NCBI GenBank assembly: GCA_000310025.1
Contig: FN649746.1
Location: 3,098,486-3,151,960 of the forward strand
DNA length: 53,475 nt
Origin: Ectocarpus siliculosus
Lineage: Eukaryota > Sar > Phaeophyceae > Ectocarpales > Ectocarpaceae
Reading direction: 5' to 3'
The notes below the pieces were generated by a model. That model did no database searches. It had not been told where the DNA came from and worked only from the letters and a program-made list of their open reading frames with translations. The position numbers were made by a program, and so were the translations under genes. Shown piece by piece: positions 12,801 to 25,300 of this stretch. Position 1 is the first letter of the stretch, and each line of letters starts with the position of its first letter.

Positions 12801-15800
12801 TCAGAGGCGGGACGCCGGTACATCATGACTCCGGCAGGAGCAAGCGGACGTAGCGGGGCGGTTTCGGGTGCCGGCGGGGCAGCTGGGGGTACTCGCAACG
12901 GGGCATCGTCCGTAGGTCAGAGGGTTGTTGTGCGGGCTTAAGGGGAGCTCTGTTGCCACTGTTTGACCTACAGTTAGTAGCGCCCGCGATAAAGAAACAT
13001 ACCATTAGTAAGACACTAAGGCTAAGGTTTTGGCGATAAATAAGGAAAAGCGACGAAGACAAAGACACACACCTCAGCCGTAGACCCTACACTAACCTCT
13101 ACTTCTATATAGTGACCTATGCTCGACAGTAGCGATCACGAAGTATGACACTGAACCTCGACCCGAGGTTGACGTCTCTTAAACGCGGGCGCCACCTGTA
13201 CTGTTTGGTTCTTCCTCGTTGTCGAAGCCGCTTTTTACACCTCGGAACATGATGGGCCGTAGCTTCAGCAGGTGGCCTTGTTCATCACCTGTGCTCTTGG
13301 TAAACCGATCAGCATGCTGTGATTCCGTCCATCTAGCGCCGGACGTTGTCCCGTGTGTGCTTTCGGTGTGATTGCGTTGTTTTGACACGTGCATTTCACC
13401 AGGTTGCAACTACGCTTGAACTGCTGTGGTTGAAATATTCCGCCCGTCTATAGCGCCCGGCGTGTCCCGCGTCCTATCGTTAAGTGTGGCTGCGTTGTTC
13501 TTTTACGCATCCGCTTGCTACGGTGGGCCCTGTCCAATCAGGCTCCAGCCGGCGACGGCGAATCACGGACGACGGTGACGACTTCAAGGCGTGGTCGTAC
13601 GCGGGGTCGGCGGGGGCAGAAGGGAACGGTGGCGGCGGTGTGACGGCGAGACCAACGTCGTTGCCGACCAATGCAGACACGGACGATGATGACGACGAAG
13701 AAGAAGAAGCGGGGGGGTTTCTTCCCGAGAGCGAGGATGCACCCGTCGCAAGGACAACAGACGGAGGCACGGGGGCCCCGCGTGATGAGGAACCCTCGGG
13801 GCAGCCCCCGTCCGGGGGTTCCGTGAGTGAGGAGGAAGGCGGGGGGTTCCTACCGCCGCCTTCCGAAGAAGAGGATTCCTCGGGACCAGAGGTGCCGGCC
13901 GTCGATGGAGGGAAGGGGAGGACGAGGCGCCGAGTCCAGCTCCCCGTGCACAGGCCCAAGCCCATCGGGCATGACCTTGCTAGCGGCGGGAAGGGTAAGC
14001 GGCGGCGCTTGCAGCGGCTGGCCGACGCCGATGAAGGGAAGGAGGACGAGGAGGAGGACGAAGAGGAGGAGGAAGAGGAGGAGCAGGAGGAAGATGTTGA
14101 GCGGCCAGCAGCAAGAAGAGCGCAGCCGGGACCAGACTCCGGGGCTGCCGACGCCATCGCTAGGGTGCTCCAAGAAGAGGAGGACCGGCGCGCCGCCATG
14201 ACCCTCCAGGATGAGATCGATCCCTCCGTATCTACCGTTGGTGTCTTCGCCGACAACGACGACGGCAGCGGCGGCGGCGGCGGCGCTACTGGAAAGGGCG
14301 ACTTGTTGCCCGAAACCGGTGCCAACGATCTCGATCCGCTCGGCTTGCTGGGGGCCCGGAAGGCAAGGTCGGGGTCGCCCGCAGCGACTGAAAGCATCGC
14401 GGACGGCACGGCGGCGGCTACAAAAAACGCAGCGCAGGCGCCGCCACCGTCCAAAGCGCTTGGTGGAAGGAGCGGTGTAGGAGGTCCACTGGAGGGAGGA
14501 GGCGGCTCGTCGGGAGGCGATGCGGAGATCGAACTGGACATCGACCTCAAACACCTTGAGGCCGGCGGCGGGCGGCCGGACCTCATGGAGCTGTTTTCTT
14601 CTTCCGGTGCTGCTACCGGTGATGTGGGGTCCGGGGCGAGGGCAGGGAGCGGGGCGGTCGAGGAGGACAGCGATGAGGACTTCGACGGCTTCGTGGACGA
14701 TGATGATGATGATGCCGACGAAGAGGAGAGGGATAGAGCTTCATCTCAGGTAAAGTATTATATAGTGAAGTTGTGGCACGTCGTGGCGTTCTGGGCAATT
14801 GTTGTTTGGTGCTTCCTTCTCTGTTCTATCGATGCTGGTATTGTTGCTTTGTGCTACTGCTTTGACTGAGACACCGACGCGGGGATTTTGTAGTGTGTCT
14901 CTCGTCGCTGTATCTATCTTGTTGCGTGAGGTCACGTGGATCACGTCAGCACCTCATTGGGGCACCTCGACGGCCGTCCAGAGCTTCCAGTTTGCGACAC
15001 AGCAGTTTCGTCTGCCGGTGGCTTGAGTAGCTCGAAGATCTAGCACATCATATTCTTTGTTTTCTATTCTTCGGTTGGCGTGGGGTTAGACGCACCTATG
15101 TTTAGCCCCCCCAATCCTCCGATTGCTGCCAGGTTTCCGCGCAGGGAGCAACGGCGAGCTACACTAATGAGGCAGCCTTGCAGCGGTCGGTGGACATGGC
15201 TTCGAGGATGGCCGGTTGGGCGGGGAGGGTCGTCGAGAGGGTTCTCAAGGAGCACCGGAAGGCAAGCAAGCGTTCGCGGCTAGTTACCGTTGTTTTCAGC
15301 AGTTGCAGGGAAGCGTTCGGCGCAAGGTACAGTTGTTTTTGGCCGCAGTCTTATTGTGAATTGGGCAGATTATTTTCGTGACTGGAGATCAGCATTGCTC
15401 TATGCATCAATACGTTGAAGGATTTCTCTACTCACAATTTGCCGGCTTTCAGTTCATACATAATTTGCTGTGGTCCCTTACCCACGTCCTCTTTCCTCTC
15501 GCCTTGTCACACGGCCACACGACCTTTTTCAGCCTCCTGGATCAGCGGCAGGGTCATCATCCTTGCACCGCGCGGCGCGGACCACCAGCGCCAGCGTCCC
15601 CGGGACCGGTCCGAGGAACGGCGAGAGCTCAACCATCCGCACCGGGCCCGCTGCGTCTGGGGTAGGCAGCCATGCGGCCGCCCAATCGGCCAGCGACGAG
15701 CGACGTCGTTTGGAAATAACCGGCGGCAACGCCGGTGCCACGACCACCAGCATTGACATCGGACGTCAGACCTCCGGCAGCGCATCTACTGCTGCGCCAA

Positions 15801-18800
15801 CGACCGCGACCACCAGCAGCAGCAACGATAACGGGCGTCAGGCGTCCGGCGACGCTGCGCGGCCTCCTTCTCCCGGGGCGGGGCGGGGGCGGCAGCAGCG
15901 GGGCGCGGCCGTCGACGCCCCCGCTGACCCCAAGGGTACCGCACACCCTCACTCAGAGTCTCGTTCTCGGCCCGAGATCGGCGGCGAGTTAACGGCACCC
16001 GCCGATACAGCGGCGGTGACAGCACCGGCGGTTGCAAGGGGGTCGGAGGGGAAGAACGACGAGGGGAGGGGAGCCGTGGGAACGGGGAACATGGCGGAAG
16101 ACGGGTATCGGGACGTCGAGAGCGTTTTTTCCGAGTCCGACGGTGAGCGGGGGCCGCCGGGCCCGCTAGGTCAACGCACACCTGCTGGGGTTTCCAGAGA
16201 GGCGGCGGGGGCCAGGGGAACGGCAACAGGCGAGGGTTTTCCGCCTCGCACGGAGGCCGAAGAACCAGAGGGGGCAGAGGAGGCATCGGGGGAAGCAGTA
16301 GCGGCGCCTGGGCCTGGCGCTACGAGCGCATCATCGTCAGCAAGTCCACCAGACCCGGCCGAAGGCGTAACGGCCTCCAAGGAGAAAGGCGGTGAATCCG
16401 CCCGCGTCGGCGTTCTGCCGCAAGCGATTCCGCCGCGAGCGGCAGCGGCGGAATCTCTGGGGCAAGGGCAGCGCGGCGGTCACGACGCGACCGAGGTTGA
16501 TGAAAACGCCTGCGCAAAGGGAGAGCCCGTCGCGGAAGGGCCGACCTCGGCTACCCGTAAGTATTCTCCCCCCCGTGGGAACGATGGCGATGAAGTCGGC
16601 GGCGGTGGGACGGACTCGCTCTTTGCTCCATCGGTGCGGGGAGACACCCGCCCGGGACCCTCTCGAGTCGGAACAGCGGCGGGTGGCGGGGGGATAGAGG
16701 CGAACGGGGACGGGGAAGGGGTGATGGGCACGTCATACCTTGAGGGCATGGACGAGGACGAGCTGGAGGAGGAGTCTGAGAAGCTGAAGCGGGAGGGCAA
16801 CAAGGCGCAGCGTGACGCGGAGACTGTCACGGAGGAGATGAAGGAGGAGGTGAGGTGCAACGGCGGCGGCGGCGGCGGCGTTTTGCCTGCGAAAGATGTC
16901 GTTCATCTCCATCAGGCTTGTCAATAGAACAAACATCTGTTTTTGCTGAACCCTTCTTGCGATGGAATCGAAGTCAAGCATTGCAGAGGAATGTGTTTGC
17001 GTACGTATCCCGGATCGTGGCTCCTCAGCAGAGAAGGTGCTACTGCTGTGGAAGCTGCGACGGGCAGTAGTAGTGGGATGGTATGCATGTACGCATTGAT
17101 AGAACGCACATGACAGTAGTGGCTGTTTTTGTTAGAACTGAGCTATCCTGGAGTGCTACTTGGAATCCTGAAACGCGACACTTGAAAATAATCTTCCCTG
17201 AAGTGATGCGGGTTGTAACTGACTCGTGAATCAATCCGTTCATAACTGATTTGCTGCTTTGGACTAGGTACGTTGTTGCTGACGCTCATTTTTTTGGGTC
17301 GACTTTGCCGCCGTCTGTTAAACGCTGTCGACGTAAACGTTTGTGCGTTTTTGTGATGCTCGCCTCCCTAGGTGATGGACCTCTTGAAGCTGTTCGGTGT
17401 GCCGTACGTGGTGGCACCAATGGAGGCCGAGGTATGCCGTTCCCGTTCCCGTTGCGGTAGCAAGATGTGCGCTTGTTGCTGTTTTTTGTGTTGCTGGCAA
17501 GGATAACTTGTAGTGGTAGTCTCTTTCTGTGCGTGTAGAGAATCTGTTTTCATCTCACCCGACGTCAACGTGCAGTGTGCGAGTGTTGGTGATGTTGGGA
17601 TAGTTGCCTCTCTATGCTTGTATTTGCAATCTCTCTATGCTTGTATTTGCATTTCCCTTCTTTTCTGGTCGTCTAGGTCAACACCTTCCAGCACACTCGG
17701 GCTTTTACCATCAACCGGGGGTCACGCGAATGATATTCGATTTGTTTTTGTGCCGTTGTTTGCGTTATGGAGAAGGCGCCGACTGGCATGCTACAGCTAC
17801 ATCTGTCCCTAGTCGGCCGTTCTTGCATCAACCATGGATACTTTCGTTTCCCTCCGTCTTCGTTTATACGCGGGCTCTACCCCTCTACCCCTCTTGTCTC
17901 CGCTCTGCCGACCGCGTCGTCATCATCATCATGGTGTAATTTTCGTCCCTCTATCTCCGCTGTGTACACCCCCCCTGCAACGGCGTTCTGCTTGGTGTAC
18001 CCACTTTACACTCGCACCGCCTCATCATTGTTGTGTCTTTTTTTTCTTTTTTTTCGTCTCCGCTGTGCGCACCCTCCGAATGGCGTTTTTCCCGTCCATC
18101 TGTGTTGTCATGCGTTCTTCACGTACCGGCTCAAAAATTCGCAGGCGCAGTGCTGCGTGCTGGAGCAGCTGCGGCTGGTGGACGGGACGGTGACGGACGA
18201 CAGCGACGCCTTCGCCTTCGGTGGAAGGGCCGTCTACAAGAACATCTTCAGCGACAGGAAGTTCGTCGAAGCCTACCTCCTGCCCGACGCGGAAAAGGTC
18301 AGTCTACTATAAATTTAGTACAGCAGATAAAATGAGGCGTTTTTTGGCGTGGCGTTAGTCTTACAGCACATGAAATGAGGCGTTTTTGGCGTGGCGTTTG
18401 TCGTAGAGCACATGAAAAGGAGGCGGTTTTGGACTTGGTTGCTTGGGTACACGACGGAGCTCTGTGTAACCGTCGTTGTAGGCTGTAGAGATTTTTTTGG
18501 TTGTGCGATGGTCTATTATAGCTCGCCGTTTCGTCGTTGCAGCTGTAGAGGCTGTTCGGGTCACACGATGGCCTAGTTACCTGCTTTGTTGTTAAGATGG
18601 TAGCGCGTATGTTTTCCTGGAACGGGGATAAGACTGTATACAGATATGTATTATTTTCTTTTTGGTTCGTTGAGTCCGCCGGGCTCGTCGAGTCAAGAAC
18701 ACGCCACCTGCGTGAGCCTGTTGAGCTTGGGAAACGTCCTCGCTGTCAGCTGGCAGCCTCCTGTGGGTTGCTGTCCTGCTTCCTGCTTTTGTTTTCATCT

Positions 18801-21800
18801 TTCATCGCACCCCTTGATGACACTGTGCTCTTATGAGCCCACTCCGGAGGGATGACTGCTGCTGTTGTTGTATTCTTGTCCCTTACCCAGGTCATTCAAT
18901 GTAAGTATTGGATTTGGTTGGGCGAGGCCTCCTGCACCGGCCTGTGGTCCCGCCCAGTACTTTCTTTTGACTGTCTCATCTACCATATATAAACTTTGAC
19001 CATACACCGCTCAGGCCTGTGGTCCCACCCGGTACTTTCTTGTTGATTGTCTGATCCACCATATTTTAATCTTTGACTCCACCGCTCAACGCTACAGGTG
19101 TCGCCCACCCAAACTTTCTTATTTTCCGCGGCGGGCACACACCCAGAAAAGTCGCGTGTGAAGTCGGCCGACAACGGCAATGCGTTTGAGTCAGCGTAGT
19201 AGTGCTCGCTACGGCTCCTCTTGGAACCCACAGTCCCTACACTGGTAGTGGCACCAATGTAGCGTTTTGCGACGCTCTCGGTAGGCCACCCGGCAATTTT
19301 CATGATATCGTCCATTGCGGTTCCGTCCAACGACTGTGCAACAGAACCCTCGACCCGAAAGTATAGCACAGTGTAGCAGTGTGGCAGTCCCGCCGCTCGC
19401 GAATGCCCGTGCAGGGCGGCCGTCATCTGAGCCGCCGTGAGGGGAGCGCAGCCTCGAGTTCCGTTCGGCTGCACGACTGGGAATAGGTGCCCTTGGTACC
19501 GGCCCCAGCCAACACGCTCCCCCGCACCGATGTTATGCCGTAACATTGCGCACCGCGCAAATAGAGACGTCCGGGCCCACTTACGACGGCGTCGACGGAG
19601 TCACGGGAGGGTGTTACCAAACTGGATGTTGGAAGATGAGAACCTCCCTCGCTGGCAACCCGCAGAACCTGTCATCCCATCGCGAAGGAGAGATCGTGGC
19701 CCCGTCGCATTGAGGTGGACGCCAAGAACGGCTGCCTCTCGGCCCCGGCGGCTGCGAGCATCACCGGTTGGCCCGCTTTGACCACCTCCACCCGGGTCGC
19801 CTCCCCAGCCTGACCGCCAGACGGCCACGTTCGCGGATTCGACCACCGCGACTTACGCTGTGCCGTGCTACACCGCGCTGGTGCCGCGCGCGGGGGCTAC
19901 GTTGGACCTTGGGCGGGTCCTCGACCGCAACCGCGTGGGTTGCGATCGGAGGTGGTGACCTTTCGATTGAGGGGAGTGGCCACCCGACTGCCGCCTCTTC
20001 CGGAGGCAGAAGTGTACACGAAGATTCTAGCGCGGGCTACGAAGGTGGCCGCCTCGCGTGCAGGCGACAAGTCGGTAGCATAGTCGTCAGGCGGATGCGA
20101 GGATAGCAGTATATTCTCGCCTCCTCCTGACGGCATGCTACCGACTTGTCGCCTGCACGCGAGGCGGCCACCTTCGTAGCCCGCGCTAGAATCTTCGTGT
20201 AGATTTCCTCCCCCGGAAGAGGCGGCCACCTTCGTAGCCCGCGCTAGAATCTTCGTGTAGATTTCCTCCCCCGGAAGAGGCGGCAGCCGAGTGGCCGCCT
20301 CTCCCAAGCTGAGAACCACCTCCTCGACGGTGCCCTGATCACAACCCACACGGTTGCGGTTGAAGGCCCAAGGCCCAGCGCAGCCCCCGCGCACGGCACC
20401 AGCGCGGTGTAGCACGGCACAGCATAGGCCGCGGTGGTCGCATCCGCGAACGTGGCCGTCTGGTGGTCAGGCTGGGGAGGCGGCCCTGGTGGAGGTGGTC
20501 AAAGCGGGCCCACCGGTGAGCTCGCAGCCGCCGGGGTCGAGAGGCAGCCGCCGCCGGGGCAGCAGCCGCTCAGGAAGCAGTCGCCGGTTCCGCCGCGGCG
20601 GAACGCCGCGTGCTGCGAAGCGGCATGTTATTCTCAAACACGTTTTTTGCTCCTCGATAGCTCCGGCGTGTTTCGAGAGAGAGGAAGGGGACTGAACAAG
20701 GTAGGGTCATTCTTCAACGTGCTTCATGGGATATCTGGCTCTTCCCCAATTCCGTTCCGAAATCTGGATCCGTTTCAAATCCGAGATGACTTGTGTATTT
20801 GTTGTGAACGATGGTGCATCGTGGGGCGTTCGTTACGCCCTCAGGATCTCGGAGTGGGCACGGATGAAGTGGTCGCTCTCGCGCTGCTTTTGGGCAGCGA
20901 CTACACGGAGGGAGTGAGGGGTGTGGGCATCGTCAACGCAATGGAGGTGAAAGGCGGGGGGTCGGCGGATGTGTTGAGGGGGGGGGGTCGTACCTGTACG
21001 CCTACCAAATTTCCGCGCAGAATACATACGGTGAAACTCGTTTGTGGCCTTCTTGCTGTGTGCCCCCCCGGCTGGTGCGTCTAGCAACAACCAAAGGTTG
21101 TAAATGGTTCGCCGCGTTCGCCGCTTCAAGCTGTCTGTGATGTGCGTTCATGTTGCCGTCGATTGCGAACACTCAAGTCCTCCCTCGAGAACAAACTGCT
21201 GTTGCGCGGTGCGGTCGCAAGACAGCGCATTCGCACCCCCGCCTCGACCTGTCTGATGCGATGAAACTCGTTCTGTGTAGTGAACGGAAAATAAATTCAC
21301 CAGGATTTCCCTTGACTTCAACACCTCACCGAAGAGGTAATTGTTTTTCGGCACGATGCGACGTGATACGTAGGTGATCAACGCTTTTCCTTTGGAAGGG
21401 AAGGGTGCTCACCACGGCCTCAGCAAGTTTAAGAAGTGGATCGATGGCTTCGATCCCCTCCTCGACCAGGTGCGAAGGAAAGAAGACAGCGACAAAATAT
21501 TCTGTGTTGGTGTTGCCTAGTGTCATGTCGCGTTGTTGTTGTTGTTGTTGTTTTTGTTGTTGTTTTTGTTGCTTTTTTGGTTGTTATTGTTTAGCATGTA
21601 TAGCCGTTGCGTTCTCTGCTCATTATCTCTTAACGTCCGTAGGTCCAACTGACGCGGACGCCCTCAGTCACAGGCCGGCCATACCCCAACATGGTACGCA
21701 GTACGAGAAGTTCTGCCTGGTACAGCTTAAGTATTGTGGACGGTTTACGCCGCTCGAAGAGCGGAGGGACCGCGCCTTCGGCTGCGCCAACCAACCACGC

Positions 21801-22279
21801 CGTTTGCTCTGAAGCCGAAGGCGCTTCTCTGTCGTATGCTGTTCTCCTTAGCAGAGCTCTTGGTTCTTTATGTAGTATTTCTCGGGTGTTTGTTTTTACG
21901 GTCGGTCGCCCAGAAACAGATGTTTACCATGACGTGGACGACTTCGCAATTTCTACGGAATGTGTCGCTTATTTTTCTGTTCAAACGCGAACCCCCAGCC
22001 TCTCATGCTTCATCTCCATCCACCTCCACCTCCGTTACGCGGGTGTTTTTTTTTTTTTCCCTCGTCCTGATTCCGCACGTATTTATTTTTATTTTTTTTA
22101 CCAGGAGCTTGAAGGCTTGACGAAACGCGGTTCTCAGAAGGAGATCGACGGGCTGTCGCTGGAGATGAAATTTCACCTCAAGCACAGGACCGCGCGAAAC
22201 AGGTGCCGGGTGTTGTTGCTGTTGATGTCGCTGCTGCTGTTGTCGCTGCTGTTGCTGTTGCTGCTGTTGCTGCTGCTAA

Positions 22280-22324
<45 letters not shown>

Positions 22325-25300
22325 GGTGTGTGTCGCACGGACGGCTGGCTCGCCGACGCGATGCACTTCTTGAGGCGGCAATTGTTTCCCGAAGGGGTAC
22401 CTTGAATCATGGCGGCTTTCTCTACGGGAGGACCAGGCTGTTTAGTCCCGAGTTTGCTCCGAAAGGCAGCAGCTGTTTCTTAAGGGATGCAGGGAATGAA
22501 AATCAGGCGTCTTTGATGGGTAGTACGTCATGGAGCATATATCGAATCGGCTCGTTGTATCCGCATTGTTATGGTAGTACGGAAGAGGGAAATGGACTGC
22601 CACCTACACATCTCGCGTTGACGATTGATACCAAGCACCCCGGGAAGACGGGTAGGGCAGAAGAAAACTCCTGCCTTTACCTACCTCTTGTGACCCCAGC
22701 TGACACGCCAAACACATACCGGAAGGTGTAGACGGGAACCTCTACGTAGATGGGACAATATCAGCACGAGCAAGACGACCTGTTTACTCGGCTTGAGTCT
22801 AAGCGCCTGAGAGGTCTCGCAGGTACGGGGTGCGTCCGGTGGTCTCAGCCGCACGAGACAATCGTCACTCTCGACGGCTGGACGTGCACGAGACCAGGCT
22901 TGCCGAACCAGGACACGGTTCTCTCCCACCTAATACCTCTTCTGATGGAGTGTCCACAAACACGTCCTCTTATCTCTTGTTGTAGTCATTCCAAACGGCT
23001 GCCTTGCTGACGAGACTCTCGTTGCCCGCGGTTGCGGTTGCTTTCGGGTGATGTGATGCTGGTGTTGCTATAATAAGGTGGACCGTCCCTGATGGTTTCC
23101 CGAGCGAGGAGGTCATCAACGCCTACAACAATCCTCAGGTCAGGAAAGACGATAGTATATACGGCGCCATCTCGCGCACGGTCTATTTTTTTAATCAACC
23201 TTTGCCCCCCCCTACCCCCGACACTACTGAGCACACACCCCCAAGGAAGGTTAGGGGATTGACGGAGTCCGCAGCACTTGACGCGCATGGACGTGCCATT
23301 GTCAATCTAGCCCACGCGCTTCGCGCTTGGTGATATGCGAGCCAGGTCTGGTGATAACCCGGCGTGCTCCGTCCCGGCTTTGTAGGGATGCGAGGTCAAT
23401 GGTGCAACCACCACGGCACCCCCAATAAATCTAGGACTCATGGCCGTAGGCGCCGGTAAGCACCCAGCCCCTTATTATGCTGGTGATTTTCAATACCATT
23501 GGCCGCGGCGCTCGGGGCCTGCTTGAATATACCCTGCTGTCCAACTTGAGGTTTTGGAGAATATCGACGGCTTGTATTGAAAGAGATTCACATTTTTTTC
23601 GCCGTACCGGTGTCGTTGGTTCAACAGGATACAGGCTTAACCATAAACATGGGTTGGACACGTGGGATACACATCCCTCCTCCCGCCACACCGCTGCCAC
23701 GCCGTTATTTTTCAGGTGGACAGATCGGAAGAGCCTTTCAGCTGGGCGGCACCGGACGTTGACGGGTTGATGGCTCTATGCCAGAGGGTGCTAGGGTGGG
23801 ACAGGGACCAGTCTGATGGGCTGCTCATGCCCATGGTCAAGGTAAGAAACACTTGCGGTCATGCGGCAGTTCACCTTACGTTCCAAAGCGTGGAGGTTGT
23901 AGAAGCCGGTGGTATCGGCTCATCACACAGAGAGCGTCGAGCAAACGGAGGCATGGCGACGTGTATCAGCCTCCAACGTACAGCAAACGTACTTTTTGGC
24001 CATCTGATTGCGTGATACGACCCGTTCTTTTGTTGACCCGATTTCCCTCGCCAACGCAGGAGTTGGACCGGGGGAGTTTCGCGCAGTCGCGCATCGACCG
24101 CTACTTCATGGCCTACCACGACAACAAGAGGGTGGCCGCCATCAAGAGCAAGCGCCTTCGCACGGCGGTCGAGGACCTAGCGCAGGGGTCTTCCGAGGTG
24201 CTCACTTTGTACTCCTTCGAAGTATATTTTTGTTTGTCTATTTTTGTTTACTTACTGAATAATCGTATCATCAACATTGTGATGGACGGTCGATTGCCGC
24301 TATTGCTGATGATGTGTGCGCTTCTTTTTTCGAGTCTCGGCCGGGTGGAATTGGGCGGTGGTAGTGTATTTTCGCGCGATTTCGCGGGGTCCCCGCGACA
24401 AGACCGGAAGAAAAAATATGGACGGGAAGGATGTTTCCTAAGAGTTGAAGTGTTGGGTGCTGCGAAGAAGTTGCATGTCTGCTTCACGTAGAGCCTTCCT
24501 TCTTTGGTCGGTGTCTTTGGAGAGGATTGGCCAGTTTCTCGACCGCATCTATTCTGTGGGCTACTCGTGGTTGTAAGTGTGTTGGTATGTTGAGTGCGTT
24601 CGGCAAGCGTACCATGCCTGAAGTAGAGCGGGTGCCTCTACAAGTTTGACTCATGGCGCAGTTGACGTTTCCCGGCATGTGACCATGCTTCCACCCAATG
24701 GTCGTTCTATGCCGTGCGCAGCCGCTTTCGCTCTGTCTGCTTCAACCAACGTGTGCGGGCTTTCGTTCTCTTCGCTCTGCCGTTTCACGCAGGTGATCAC
24801 GGTAGACGGCTCGGCGGTAGGCAAGGTCAATGCAAAGAGCGCGAAGAAGAAAAGGAAGAGGGGCGACAAGTCGCAGAAGGAGCAAGAGAATAATGATAGT
24901 GATGATGCCCCAAGCGGGAAGACGAAAAGACGGCAGCGAGGAGCTGCCGGCACATCTCCCGAATCTACGGTCAGGGACGGCGACGACGAGGACGAGGACG
25001 AGGACGACGACGACACGCAGATTGACCAGCCGACGGTTTCGTCTCAACCGTCACCATCGCCCAGGACGGGCACAAGGGGCGCAACAGCCCGCGCGAAGCG
25101 ATCGCGGCCTCCTCCGACACCGGCGAAGAATACCGACGCTAGCGGCGGCGGCAACGGCGGTCGCCGTTCCGCGAGGAGCAACAGAAACGCCTCCGCTGGT
25201 TCTGCCGCAACGCCGGCGAACGGCGGGCAGGGGCAGAGCAAGAGAAACACCCGTGCCACGCTGAGTGGGGGCGAGGTAGGCACTCCCGCCCCCCCCCCCG

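Noticed and set aside
13480-14586. Long open frame antisense to XPG exon 8
   Set aside because: It is the mirror of an acidic, GC-rich exon; the Ser/Pro-rich translation has no family pattern, while the plus strand joins in phase with neighbouring XPG exons.
22178-22381. Minus-strand polyalanine frame
   Set aside because: It is a by-product of the CTG repeat in XPG intron 15.
21691-22731. 346-codon plus-strand frame containing XPG exon 15
   Set aside because: Only 22105-22202 fits XPG; the rest is intron read-through, including the CTG repeat.
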